Shown in pieces: positions 31,419 through 41,161 of a stretch of 64,000 nucleotides of DNA (position 1 is the stretch's first letter; each line of letters begins with the position of its first letter). The notes beneath the pieces were generated by a model. The model made no database searches, was not told where the DNA came from, and saw only the letters and a list, made by a program, of their open reading frames with translations. The stretch lies in contig OV277862.1 in assembly GCA_922989275.2 (NCBI GenBank), positions 46,463,786-46,527,785 on the forward strand, in the 5' to 3' direction. The DNA is from Gari tellinella (lineage: Eukaryota; Mollusca; Bivalvia; Cardiida; Psammobiidae). The position numbers and the translations under genes were made by a program.

Positions 31419-31660
31419 CTACAGTTCGGGAATACGTTATTCTGTCCCTTTTAAGCCAACCCAAACTTAATACCAATGCAATGAAATGTAGAAAATGACA
31501 ATGTTTTAATACTCTTACGGTTTGTTTCTGAATAAGATGCAAACAGTTTGGAGCTTGATCTAAAGCCAGCTTCTGATTAAGTTCCACATAATTTGCAAAG
31601 AAAACAACTATTCAACCATTAAATGCGTTTTTTCAGAAAGAATAACGTGTGCCTCTTAAT
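31419..31660 (+). mobile_element. Family A MITE, old
   Basis: CTACAGTTCGGGAATACGTTATTC, a core reduced to CAAACAGTTTGGAGCTTGATC/GATTAAGTTCCAC, and AAATGCGTTTTTTCAGAAAG. Heavily diverged. Confidence 0.6.
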
Positions 31661-31667
31661 GACCCTT

Positions 31668-31800
31668 TGCTCTCTGATCAAGGTCTTTAGTGTTCGTCAT
31701 TTTGCCATACATTGTCAAAATCGTCCCTGATTAGTCAACAATGGACTAGACTAAATTTAGAATTGGAATTGTCCATTCAAAATGTTCCGGGGTGAATGAC
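31668..31800. repeat. Family E right-half fragment
   Basis: CTCTGATCAAGGTCTTTAGTG, AATGGACTAGACT, GGAATTGTCCATT and CCGGGGTGAATG in reversed E order. Confidence 0.6.
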
Positions 31801-31866
31801 ACGACTGAATGTACAAAGTACATGTACATGGAAACATGTTGTGTTTATGCGGAACGTATTCGCTGC

Positions 31867-32090
31867 TTAACCCATTAGTGCACAGTCGATTCTTCCATGT
31901 TTATATATTGGATTAGTCCTTTTTTTATCAAAGGGATGCCTGGTCAAAATTTTGATTTTGATTTATATTGAAATTCCTATCAGCTAACATTGTAGACTCT
32001 GATCAGACGCCGCATAATGCGGCGTCTGATCAGAGTCTACACTGTTTGCCTACGTCCCATATATGGGATCGTGGGCACACATGGGTTCAA
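31867..32090 (+). mobile_element. Family F MITE, best copy
   Basis: TTAACCCATTAGTGCACAG to GGCACACATGGGTT. Hairpin at 31983-32049: TAACATTGTAGACTCTGATC with a GCCGCATAATGCGGC tip, then ACACTGTTTGCC. Also holds a short palindrome GTCCCATATATGGGATC. The right TTAA has become TCAA. Confidence 0.83.
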
Positions 32091-32459
32091 AGTACAATAT
32101 TGTTTATTTTGAAATAACTATTTATCTATAAGGTATGATGTTCGAAATGTGAAACGGTATTGTTTTAAATATCCATGTCGCAGAGTTAATTGCTAGTATT
32201 GTTTTATTGTAAAAGTTATTTGCCCCACTGAGAGGAATTTTTTCTTGTCAGAAACACTGTTTAAGGTCTGTTTGAGGCAGGAATTGACTAATTGGAAGTT
32301 TAATCGAAAACAATTTTACATCGCTTAACCTCATTTCTTAGAACATTGTCCTCATTTAATACACAGCTTGAAGTCAAACCAAATTAAAAATAGTTCTCTT
32401 TAATTAATGACGCTATTGTCTTTCTAGATATTCCAAATCAAAGAGGTTCCAATAGGGTA
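32091..32459. other. Unassigned interval
   Basis: No element or gene recognised. Confidence 0.25.
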
Positions 32460-32734
32460 TACAGTGATCCCTCCCTACAACGATTCCCTCTTTACAACAC
32501 TGCTTGCCACTGTTTCCCAATTAATACAACTATGTCTAACCCCCTTTCACTGCCATGACGTCATCTTCTAACGGGAGTCAAAGTGTATGTGTGTGTTTCG
32601 GAATGAGTAGTTATGGGGAGGAATAATTAAAAACATAAGAAAACATTTGCAAACAGTTTGAACCCAGATCAGACACCGCGTCATGCGGTGTTGATCTAGG
32701 TTAAAACTGTTAATCATTCGTCTTTATGTGAAGA
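32460..32734. mobile_element. Family D MITE, right end cut by family A
   Basis: TACAGTGATCCCTCCCTACAACG at the left, ACCCCCTTTCACTGCCATGACGTC, and a hairpin at 32647-32710 with an imperfect right arm. It stops where a truncated family A begins. Confidence 0.7.
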
Positions 32735-32873
32735 TGCAGTGGAGAAAACGTTATTCTTTCCCAATAAACGCGTTTACGCTAAAACTATTATTTTCACTGC
32801 AAACAGTTTGGAGCCAGATCAGACGCCGGGTAACCCGGTGTCTGATCAGGCTCCAAACTGTTTCCGACCAAGA
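32735..32873 (-). mobile_element. Family A MITE, truncated
   Basis: The left half through the full hairpin (TGCAGTGGAGAAAACG to CTCCAAACTGTTTCC) is near-consensus, then it stops abruptly at family C. The loss of the right 110 bp is recent, because the remainder is not diverged. Confidence 0.85.
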
Positions 32874-33123
32874 AAGCTCCAGTAGGAGTAGAAGCGCCTT
32901 TAAGCGGATATAATTTATTCATCCGCTAAGAAAATAGTTCCAATTTAATCGGCAATGAATATGTATTATAGGGAATATTTTCTATATCATAGCACATGAT
33001 AGCTTAAAGCAGGCTGAAAGTAAAGCAGAATGCGCCCTAAGGCGCATTCTGCTTTACTTTCAACCTGCTTTAAGTAGTCACCTATCTTAAGTACTAGAAA
33101 TAGACTATCAGGTAAAGGGTTAA
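32874..33123. mobile_element. Family C MITE, left end displaced
   Basis: GCGCCTTTAAGCGGATATAATT through the palindrome at 33001-33074 (tip GCGCCCTAAGGCGC) to GGTAAAGGGTTAA. The left TTAACCC is missing at the junction with the truncated family A copy. Confidence 0.82.
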
Positions 33124-33420
33124 AACACAATTCAGTGGACGTAATGGAGAGGTTTTACTGTATTAAATTATTCCATTAGTTTATTTGAAATATCAAACGT
33201 ATCGTATGACGATATCCGGTTACTTGAGCTATAGTAGGTGTTGCCTATAATTAACTGCTTGATGGTAAAAGCAGCTTATTAACATAATTTAGTGGTCTTA
33301 ATGGAGAGGTTTTACTGTATCTAACTATTACAACAGTCTATTTGAAATATCAAACGTATTGTATGACGTTATCCTTCTAATGGCGGTAGTAGGTGTTGCC
33401 TAATTGACTGCTTGATGAAC
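33124..33420. repeat. Two-unit tandem duplication (157 bp) with family I ends
   Basis: ATGGAGAGGTTTTACTGTAT at 33144 recurs at 33301, followed in both units by TTATTTGAAATATCAAACG-like sequence, GTAGGTGTTGCCTA and ACTGCTTGATG. Each unit begins with a family I right terminus. Confidence 0.8.
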
Positions 33421-33557
33421 AAATTGGCTCTATTGTTCTTCACTGTTTGAAATATTATTCCTATCAAGAAATATTTTTATTTGATGTCAGAGAGTCCAAA
33501 TTATGTAAACAGTATTATTATATTTAACCTTTAGAATAAATGAGATTGTTTTGCCTG

Positions 33558-33806
33558 TTAACTTCTGAGCCCTTGTGACGCATATATGCGTCCTTTACCA
33601 AATGTGTACCTATGAAGAGAACACTTGTCCTATGCAAACAATGATGTCCCTGATCAGAGGGCTTCTGCAAGAAGCCTCTGATCAGGGACTTCACTGTTTG
33701 TCATTTTGTAATTTATAACAGAAAACAACCCTAAATAGTCTAAAATGGACCAGCCTTTATTGCAAACTGGAATTGTCCATTGGAAGTTTCAGGGGATAAT
33801 GAGTTA
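33558..33806 (-). mobile_element. Family E MITE, full length
   Basis: 249 bp with TTAA at both edges. Hairpin at 33638-33702: CAAACAATGATGTCCCTGATCAGAGGGC with a TTCTGCAAGAAG tip. Same length as the nested copy at 9684. Confidence 0.85.
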
Positions 33807-34104
33807 ACTCCATTACAGCATCAAATTCTTAGAGCTAATTGCTCTTCATTATTTGTAAAAAACGAGGGCGGTTCAAAAAGTAATGAAACTTGGTCAATAA
33901 CTTCATTATAATAAGTGCAAACTGCATGTGCGATATATCATTTTAAAGAGCAGTTCGTGGCCTACACGATGGTATAATGCACTATAAGATCGCATAAGTC
34001 TGTAAGTCAAAACAGGGTCTATACATTGTTTCAATATGCGATGTTCTTTCTTCACATGTTCACTATTGTAAATGATCGTCGATAGGGTGTGTTGAGCCGA
34101 CGTT
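33807..34104. other. Unassigned interval
   Basis: A phrase like GGTTCAAAAAGTAATGAAACTTGGTCAATAAC (33868-33900) recalls the termini of some mariner-type transposons, but I cannot confirm an element. Confidence 0.25.
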
Positions 34105-34587
34105 AAAAGTCATAATGCCTCGGCGTTTGATCAGTATTCAAACTGTTTGACACTCTTATCAATACATTTTGTATTTCCTCAATCAAATCAAGGTGGCGAC
34201 TGAGCAGGATAAAAACAGTTCGTGATTCGTTTCGATGTGTATACAGTCAAACTGATTTAGATTCGAAAAAGATCATTATTTGCTATGACATTTGATAGGC
34301 AAATGGTTTAAATAATGTGCTATTTTTATGTCAATATGATGTCAAACATAAAGAAATATCTTCGGTCTCAGACTAGATTAACACATTGTTGTCATAAACT
34401 CTTTGCATGCTAGCGGCCGCTACATGTGCCACAGTGATTACCTTTGCAAACAATGTGGATCCTGATGAGTCGCCGCGTAACGCGCCGTCTCATTAGGGTC
34501 AAAACTGTTTGGCACTCTGACCCTGTTTTGAAAAGAAACTTTAAGAACAGTTGCAAACGACAATTTTTACAGAGTTAAAATACAAAG
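34105..34587. repeat. Two family B remnants
   Basis: A right-arm fragment (CGGCGTTTGATCAGTATTC) is at 34118-34155. A fuller hairpin at 34445-34515 has CAAACAATGTGGATCCTGATGAG arms and a CGCCGCGTAACGCG tip. Terminal TTAA motifs are absent. Confidence 0.55.
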
Positions 34588-34837
34588 TACAGTGGAGAAT
34601 CTGTTATTCTTTCCCGTTTAAACGCAAACGTACGCAAACGCAAAGCACTAAAACGTAGAAAAGTACAACTTTCTGACAATTCTGATAATTCATCTTTATC
34701 TTGGTGGCAAACAGTTTGGAGCCTGATCAGACGCCGGGTTACCCGGCGTCTGATATGGCTCCAAACTGTTTGCAGTGAAAATAATAGTTTTAGCGTAAAC
34801 GCGTTTATTGGGAATGAATAACGTTTTCTCCACTGTA
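34588..34837 (+). mobile_element. Family A MITE, full length
   Basis: 250 bp, plus; hairpin right arm with one change (GATATGGCTCC). Confidence 0.94.
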
Positions 34838-34960
34838 TGCAAAGGGGTAAAAGTATTGCCAGGGTTTTACTCAGGTTTCACCATTGTGCAACGGAGATGG
34901 ATGTATTATTGGAAAATAATAACACTTTTTCCCCCACTAAACCTGACTTGTGAAGTCTGG

Positions 34961-35218
34961 TACACAAAGTGGAAAAGACTAATTATATTCTTCCCCGTTT
35001 AAACGCAAGCAAAACACAAACGCAGTGCAATAAATGTAGAAAAAGATAACTTGTTGGCAATTCTGACCATTTATCTTAGTATGAATGACAAACAGTTTTG
35101 AGCATGATCAGATGCCGGGTTGCCCGTCGTCTGATCTGGCTCCAAACTGTTGGCAATATAAATAATAGTGTTAGCGTAAACACGTTGTTTAGGAATCCAT
35201 AATGTATTTTCCATTGTA
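34961..35218 (+). mobile_element. Family A MITE, diverged
   Basis: TACACAAAGTGGAAAAGAC to TTTTCCATTGTA, hairpin at 35090-35153 with several mismatches. An old copy. Confidence 0.75.
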
Positions 35219-35452
35219 ACTGTTTTAACTAGGTAGCAACAAACTGTAGGACACAAATAAAGCAGAAATATTAAGTATTGTTTATTCTTTCTTAAATAGT
35301 GCTTTAATTTTGTCCTGCACTACGAAGTCGACTGTTTTTGTAGAGACCTATGTTTTATTACAATTTTCATTGCCTAAATGACGTATTAATCTGTCTTATA
35401 CACTCGCTGCCTTAATATCGTCTGATTGCAAACATATCGTCTGTTTTATTTC
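35219..35452. other. Mostly unassigned; B words at the right
   Basis: CTGCCTTAATATCGTCTGATTGCAAAC and TATCGTCTGTTTTATTTC at 35408-35452 are family B sub-motifs interrupted by the C insertion. Confidence 0.4.
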
Positions 35453-35705
35453 TTAACCCTTTACCCCATGGCCTGTTTATAGTTTTGAGGAGCAGTGAGC
35501 ACTTAAATCAGGTTGAAAGTAAAACAGAATGCGCCTTAAGGCGCATTCTACTTTACTTTCAGCCTGCTTTAAGCTACTCCCTGCTAGAAAAAGGAGATAT
35601 TCCTTACGATTCATGTTCATGAATCTATAAATTGGACCTATTTTCTTCAGCGGAAGAAATAAAACTGAATGCGCTATCAGCTGTTTCTATGTGGGAAAGG
35701 GTTAA
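35453..35705. mobile_element. Family C MITE, full length
   Basis: 253 bp between TTAA and TTAA, TTAACCCTTTACCCC to GGAAAGGGTTAA. Palindrome at 35502-35572 (tip GCGCCTTAAGGCGC). Confidence 0.87.
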
Positions 35706-35730
35706 TTTTAGAATTCAACTACGGATGCAT

Positions 35731-36003
35731 TGAGGGACACGTGAAGAGTTTTTTAATATTGAGGGATCAAGATATATTCTTGTAGGAAACAAGATCTTAT
35801 CTCGAGGGAACAAAATCTTCCCTCAAGATAGCACTTTTGCGGACAAGAAAATATTGTGTTCCCTTAAGACAGTATCTTGTGCCCACAAGCCAATGATCTT
35901 GTTCCCTCAATATGTTTTCTTGTGCGCACAAGAAAATATATTGTTCCCTCAAAACAAGATCTTGTTCCCTTAAATACAAAAAAACTCTTCACGTGTCCTC
36001 TCA
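35731..36003. mobile_element. Foldback element N with CTTGTTCCCTC repeats
   Basis: Left GGGACACGTGAAGAGTTTTTT pairs with AAAAAACTCTTCACGTGTCC at the right. Between them lie at least eight copies, in both orientations, of a word close to CAAGATCTTGTTCCCTC, making many overlapping inverted pairs. No coding potential. Confidence 0.75.
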
Positions 36004-36250
36004 GTGCTTTCGTATTCAACACAGTTTCAATAAAAAACCTTTTTACACGTCGTTTGAGTTTCACCCAACTGTTTGTTGATGTTTGCATATATCATATTAG
36101 TGTTGGCAATCTTGGCACTGATAGGCATAAGGTACATGATTTATAGTATATGATAAATAAACACTAGTTATCTAGAAGGTTGATATATTCTAAATGTTAA
36201 ATCATTGTTGTTTAGTGTCAATGAATTGCATCCTTGGCATTGACTAGAAT
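36004..36250. other. Unassigned interval
   Basis: Nothing recognised. Confidence 0.25.
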
Positions 36251-36500
36251 TACAGTGGAGAATCTGTTATTCTTTCCCGTTTAAACGCAAACGTACGCAA
36301 ACGCAAAACACTAAAACGTAGAAAAGTACAACTTTTGGACAATTCTGATAATTCATCTTTGTCTTGGTGGCAAACAGTTTGGAGCCTGATCAGACGCCGG
36401 GTTATCCGGCGTCTGATCTGGCTCCAAACTGTTTGCAGTGAAAATAATAGTTTTAGCGTAAACGCGTTTATTGGGAAAGAATAAGGTTTTCTCCACTGTA
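36251..36500 (+). mobile_element. Family A MITE, full length
   Basis: 250 bp, plus. First of four A-type elements within 1.1 kb. Confidence 0.94.
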
Positions 36501-36539
36501 GCCCAAAGCATCAGAGTCACGCATTTCACAACGTGCATA

Positions 36540-36791
36540 TACAGTGCAGAAGACGTTATTATTTCCCAATAAACTTGTTTACACTTAAACTGTTATGCCA
36601 GTTGCAAACAGTTTGAAGCCAGATCAGACACCGGGTAGCCCGGCTTCAGATCAGGCTCCAAACTGTTTGTAATTCGAATTAGCACGAACATTCATTTGGT
36701 CTGAAAGTTTGTAATTTTCTACATTTTTTTTGCAAAGCGCTTGCGTTTCGATTGCTTTTAAACGAGGAAAATTAACTTCTTTCCCACTGTA
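36540..36791 (-). mobile_element. Family A MITE, older subfamily
   Basis: TACAGTGCAGAAGACGTTATT to TTCCCACTGTA. Hairpin at 36602-36670 with a CCGGGTAGCCCGG tip. Clearly more diverged than its neighbours. Confidence 0.82.
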
Positions 36792-36811
36792 TACAGAAAA
36801 CAGACACCAGA

Positions 36812-37061
36812 TACAGTGGAGAAAACGTTATTCTTTCCCAATAAACGCGTTTACGCTAAAACTATTATTTTCACTACAAACAGTTTGGAGCCAGATCAGA
36901 CGCCGGGTAACCCGGCGTCTGATCAGGCTTCAAACTGTTTGCCACCAAGATAAACAAGAATTATCAGAATTGTCAAAAAGTTGTTCTTTTCTACGTTTTA
37001 GTGCTTTGCGTTTGCGTACGTTTGCGTTTAAACGGGAAAGAATAACCGATTCTCCACTGTA
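36812..37061 (-). mobile_element. Family A MITE, full length
   Basis: 250 bp, minus. Only 20 bp from the previous copy. Confidence 0.94.
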
Positions 37062-37065
37062 CCAT

Positions 37066-37338
37066 TTATAAAGTGGAGAAGACGTGATTCCTTCCCGTTT
37101 AAGAGCAAACTAAACGCAAACATATAGCTATAATATGTAGAAAATGTAAATTTGTTAACAATTATGAATGCTCCTTTGAATCTGAAGGGCAATCAATTTG
37201 GAGCCTGATCAGAAGCCGGGTTATCCGTCGTCTGGTCTGGCTCCAAACTGTTTGCATAGGAAATAAATTCAAATAATACATGTAATGTCAGCGTTAACGC
37301 GTTTATTGTGAAAGAATAACATTTGTTTCTCCATTGTA
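37066..37338 (+). mobile_element. Family A MITE, diverged
   Basis: TATAAAGTGGAGAAGACG to TTTCTCCATTGTA, hairpin at 37188-37253 (GAAGCCGGGTTATCCGTCGTC). A 4-bp gap separates it from the preceding copy. Confidence 0.78.
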
Positions 37339-37727
37339 CAGTGTTTCGGATAGTTGAACTATCAAGAGTATGCAAGCCAGCTGGAATACTTCCCCACATG
37401 AAAAAAGTGCAAAGACAGGTATTTGAACTAGCGGTGGTAAGGAGTTATGTAATTGTCCGTCTCTCTTGAAAAGTCTGCCTAAACTATCGGCTGAATAGGT
37501 TGTTAAATCAAGATTGTTGTATTTCTAAAATTGACGAGTGTCCTACTGGGTAGATCTAGATCAGACACAGCGTCACGACGAGGGGATGTTTTTATTGAGC
37601 GTAAGTAGAGAACAGTCATGTAGATCTCTAATAACCTAAGGCACATTGAAGAAGACATGATTATTTCCCGTTTATTCCTTTCACTCCCATGACGTCAACT
37701 TTTTCAATCATTTGTCGACTGCTTTTA
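37339..37727. repeat. Family B remnants and unassigned sequence
   Basis: A hairpin left arm (CTAGATCAGACACAGCGTCACG) at 37555-37580 and a B left end (TTCCTTTCACTCCCATGACGTC) at 37675-37697, interrupted by family I. Confidence 0.45.
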
Positions 37728-37937
37728 TACAGTAAAGTCTCGCTATTACGACCACTAAAACGAAGGCTAATTGAGTGTATAATAGACAGGTGACAGCTTA
37801 AAGCAATGTGACAGTGAAACAGAAAGCTCCTAAAGGAGCTTTCTGTTTCACTGTCACCTTGCTTTAAGCGGTCACCTACCGTAAACACCCTAATAATTAA
37901 CATAATTTAGTGGTCGTAATAGCGAGGTTTTACTGTA
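37728..37937. mobile_element. Family I MITE, full length
   Basis: 210 bp, TACAGTAAAGTCTCGCTATTACG to TAATAGCGAGGTTTTACTGTA with TA edges. The centre is a long palindrome (CAGCTTAAAGCAATGTGACA, tip GAAAGCTCCTAAAGGAGCTTTC). Reference copy for this family. Confidence 0.9.
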
Positions 37938-38117
37938 TCTAAATTTTTAATTTAAGGTATTCAGAAACATTGTAATGAGTGTCAACAAGTTTAATTAGCT
38001 AAAACTATGAGTAGAGAACTTCTTTAACTCAGAGCACAATTTTTTTTCCCTTTACCTTGGAATTTTCGGCGATGCCACATCCCCTTCATCGGCAAGACTG
38101 TACTTACCGGTGAGTAG

Positions 38118-38573
38118 TCAAGTGATACGAGGAGACCGTAATATACCCTCGCCCCTGTTAAGTGATGGTCTGCGCTGTTTTAGCTCAAAAGCTTGCTTGA
38201 CTTTGTCTTCTGAAGTCAAGACACTGGTGCTGTCAGGTCTGATTTTGTGACCCGTTGCTTCACAAGGTTCGTGTACGGCTGATGAATTCCTTGTCATGTG
38301 CGATTTTACTCTTGTGTCTAGTTGTCTTGCTGTCTCGCCCTCATAATCATTTTCACAGTTTTCACAGTTTATATGATAAATCACGCCACACTTTTTCATT
38401 TTGTCAGTTCGATCTTTAACTTTGGTCACTTGTTGTCTGATGGTATTGTAGGGTTTATGAAAAATATTGGCTCCATGTTTCCGAAAGATTCTTTGCAGCA
38501 CTGCAGATGTTCCACGTATATATGGCATTCCCACGTTAGGTTTCTTTTCCGTTACCCTTATATCTTTGTCCAC
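38118..38573 (-). pseudogene. Penelope-like GIY-YIG endonuclease region
   Basis: 151 codons at the C-terminal part of the element. The segment GVIYHINCENCENDYEGET, followed by ARQLDTRVKSHM, matches the GIY-YIG pattern of Penelope endonucleases: paired Cys, Y-x-G-E-T and a conserved Arg. The usual YIG is YEG here. Upstream KKPNVGMPYIRGTS is also typical of the linker. Out of frame with the RT part to its right, so it would not be translated with it. Confidence 0.8.
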
Positions 38574-38683
38574 TCTTTTTGTTTTCTTCTTAGGTAGTCT
38601 AAAGATCTATTATGGATACCCGTTAGTCCTGAAAGCCTTCTTTACATGTTCGACTTCTTGTACTTTGTCTTCTTCTCCTGTTA

Positions 38684-39275
38684 CTATGGTCTCAGCACGA
38701 TGTAGTAGCGAGCGACCACAGAACGTTTGTGTTCAAGGTGGCGGTTTGACTGAAAGTTTAGGTATTGGTCAGTGTTTGTGGGCTTCCTGTATACTGTCAC
38801 CTTCGTCGACCCATCTTCCTCGACGTGTACACATGTACCCAGGAACGGAATAGACCCTCCTTCCTCTTCCTCTGACATGAACTTGGTATGTTCATCAATA
38901 GAGTTGGTGTGTTCTTAGGAGTTTTCTATGTCGTATTCATGGATCTTGGTAATTATGTCATCCACGTACCTCAACCATAGGGACGGTGGATTCTTGGCAA
39001 ACTCCAATGCCTCTTTCTCAAAGAACTCCATATACATGTATGCAACAATAGGTGACACCGGTGAACCCATGGCTGTTCCTTGTTTCTATTGAAAGATTTT
39101 TCCTCTGTAGATGAAGTAAGTACTGTTGAGGCATAATTCTAGCAGCTCCATGATCTGGTCGACATCCAACTCTGAATTTTCTAAGACACTGGTGTTATCA
39201 TTCAACCTAGTTCGTATCACAGCTAAGGCTTGAATGTAAATAATGCAGAAACATCATAAAAATGAGCTTTATACC
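38684..39275 (-). pseudogene. Penelope-like reverse transcriptase, broken
   Basis: In minus-strand order: FYDVSALFT; VIRTRLNDN and MELLELCLNSTYF; an in-frame TAG at 39086-39088; QGTAMGSPVSPIVAYMYMEF; the catalytic RYVDDI (YVDD at 38957-38968); an in-frame TAA near 38917; then [15 protein letters not shown] and [12 protein letters not shown]. These are RT motifs in the order known for Penelope-like elements. A frameshift near 38,690 separates it from the endonuclease. Confidence 0.85.
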
Positions 39276-39280
39276 TGGCG

Positions 39281-39455
39281 TTAAGCGGCGTCTTATCAGG
39301 ATCAAAACTGCTTGCTACTTGATTTGAAATTACGTCAGTTCTACTTCCTTAAATCTAACTTTGAAACGATATTGCAGACAACAATATTTAAGCAGTTGAC
39401 AATGTAGCAGTGACGGGGTAAATATCTCATCCTAAATTTAATCATGATAGGGTTA
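39281..39455. mobile_element. Family B MITE, right half
   Basis: Starts within the hairpin (GCGGCGTCTTATCAGGATC), then TTGAAATTACGTCAGTTC, TTTGAAACGATATTGCAGAC and TTAATCATGATAGGGTTAA. Confidence 0.7.
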
Positions 39456-39622
39456 ATACATCAAATGCAAACATTTCAGATCCAAATCAAAATTACAGGG
39501 TTCCTGAAACAGCCCTCCGATCTAGATCTGTATTATCTGCCTTTTATTTAGTTATACATGTGGGTACATGTACATGTATGTGTACACACTGTCTTTGTTT
39601 GAAAAGTGGTAGAGTTTACATG
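39456..39622. other. Short unassigned interval
   Basis: Contains several ACATGTA words and the decayed hairpin-like CAAACATTTCAGATCC at 39470. Confidence 0.3.
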
Positions 39623-39866
39623 TACAGTGGAGAAGACGTTATTTTTTCCCAATAAACGCGTTTACGCTAAAACTATTATTTTCGCTGCAAACAGTTTGGA
39701 GCCAGATCAGACGCCGGGTTACCCGGCGTCTGATCAGGCTCCAAACTGTTTGCCACCAAGATAAAGATTAATTATCAGAATTGTCAAAAAGTTGTACTTT
39801 TCTACGTTTTAGTGTTTTGCGTACGTTTGCGTTTAAACGGGAACGAATAACAGATTCTCCACTGTA
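39623..39866 (-). mobile_element. Family A MITE
   Basis: 244 bp, minus. Lacks one CGTTTG unit in the right arm, as the copy at 24081 does on its matching arm, so the two may share an ancestor. Confidence 0.93.
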
Positions 39867-40059
39867 ATTACGCCTTCTCCAGTGTAAAGATAATTGAAAC
39901 GGTAAATACTTATTCCTCAACAAACTGTGTTGTAGCTATTTATTATTGTTTTCAATCATGAAAATTTCCGTTAAATAAGAAGTCACATCATAGGACATGA
40001 TATAATCAGGAGATAACAATATAAGAAATATTTCTTTAATCTTCCCTTTTGTTGTACAT
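39867..40059. other. Unassigned interval
   Basis: Nothing recognised. Confidence 0.25.
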
Positions 40060-40290
40060 GTATATGAGCAATGCCACGAGACATCTTACTGAGGGATAAC
40101 AATGTTGCATAGCAAACAGTGTGGACCAAGGCCAGCTGCCGTGTCAAAGACGCGGAGGCTGGTCTTGATCTACACTGTTTGACATAAACAAGGTCATGCA
40201 TCTAAAGCATGTTATATAGCTGTATGTATCATATACGGTTTTCGGCAGTGTAGACACAATACTGGCAGTGTAGACACAAGTAATTCAATG
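40060..40290. mobile_element. Family L MITE
   Basis: Hairpin at 40112-40182: CAAACAGTGTGGACCAAGGCCAGC with a GTGTCAAAGACGCGG tip. Then CATGCATCTAAAGCATGTTATATAGC and TACGGTTTTCGGCAGTGTAGAC. Uninterrupted at the site where family K sits in the copy at 27548. Confidence 0.72.
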
Positions 40291-40300
40291 TTGCAATGTC

Positions 40301-40513
40301 TTAACCCTTAGCCTGCCACTGACGACTATAGCTCCATATGCAAACAGCTTGGATCCGGATGAGACGCCGAGTAACTCGGCGTCTCATCCGGATCCAAGCT
40401 GTTTGACACTCGGACAACATTTTCAGCAATTTTGAGCAACTTTGAAGCACTTTGAAACTTGAAGCAGACGAGAAATATAGCAGACGACAATTTATTTGGC
40501 GGGCTAAGGGTTT
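40301..40513. mobile_element. Family B MITE
   Basis: TTAACCCTTAGCCTGCCAC to GGCGGGCTAAGGGTTTA. The hairpin at 40340-40408 is perfect: CAAACAGCTTGGATCCGGATG with tip GCCGAGTAACTCGGC, all changes compensated. Confidence 0.85.
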
Positions 40514-40591
40514 ATGCAAGTTTTGTCATGGAACAGTTGCAAGTTAAAGATTGGTCACTGATCACGGAATTTACTGTAGTGTACATACATG

Positions 40592-40835
40592 TACAGCAGA
40601 GAAGACGTTATTCTATTCCAATAAAACGCGTTTAAAACTAATATTTCCATTTGAAACAGCTTGGAGCCAGATCAGATGCCGTGTAACACTGCGTCTGGTC
40701 AAGCTCTTTACTGTTTGCCACGGAGTTTAAAATAAATGAAAATTAAAATCGTCTATAATCCGTCTTTTTCTACATTTTATTTCAATACGTTTCGTTAGCG
40801 TTAAAATGGGAAAGAATCTCGTCTTCTCTTATGTA
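40592..40835 (-). mobile_element. Family A MITE, old
   Basis: TACAGCAGAGAAGACGTTATTC to AATCTCGTCTTCTCTTA, hairpin at 40655-40718 with several mismatches. Confidence 0.72.
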
Positions 40836-40929
40836 TATAGGCCCATTTTATTGACTTGGCAGGGCGGAGTTTCGATTCGGACCATTGCATTTCAACTTTG
40901 GGGCTGCAGCACGCTCTTTTATTATCGGA

Positions 40930-41161
40930 ATTTACCGTTTTCGTCTGCCGTACTGTGCATTTTGACAGAAGGAATATAATGAAGAATGACAAACAGCTTG
41001 AAACCGGATCAGATGCCGCATAAAGCAGCGTCTGAACTGGATTCAAGCTGTTTGCAAATGTAAACAAAGTCTTAATTTTCTCTCCCTTTAACAACTCCCT
41101 CCGAACAACACACACACTCTTTGTCTCCCATTGGGTGTTGTTGTAGAGAGGGAGCACCGTA
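40930..41161. mobile_element. Family D MITE, right two thirds
   Basis: CCGTTTTCGTCTGCCGTACTG, hairpin at 40989-41055 (CAAACAGCTTGAAACCGGATC), TTTAACAACTCCCTCCGAAC, CATTGGGTGTTGTTG and the end GAGAGGGAGCACCGTA. The left terminus is missing. Confidence 0.72.

Larger units (their letters stand above)
38118..39280 (-). mobile_element. Penelope-like retroelement, 5'-truncated
   Basis: Minus-strand RT followed by a GIY-YIG-type domain, the order found in Penelope-like elements. The 5' part ends near 39280 against a family B hairpin half. Two nonsense codons and one frameshift make it inactive. The right-hand flank is the second half of a B element, so it probably inserted in or next to that hairpin. 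Confidence 0.85.

Noticed and set aside
33868..33905. GGTTCAAAAAGTAATGAAACTTGG as a mariner terminus
   Set aside because: No matching inverted end or transposase remnant was found nearby.
34460..34500. CTGATGAGTCGC as a hammerhead ribozyme core
   Set aside because: It is a variant of the family B hairpin arm, and the GAAA and cleavage-site segments are missing.
36251..37338. Regularly spaced repeats as a possible CRISPR array
   Set aside because: Units are 250-bp transposons with TA edges in mixed orientation, and the DNA is eukaryotic.
40346..40400. GGATGAGACGCC as a hammerhead-like motif
   Set aside because: It pairs fully with its complement in the B hairpin and lacks the other conserved core bases.
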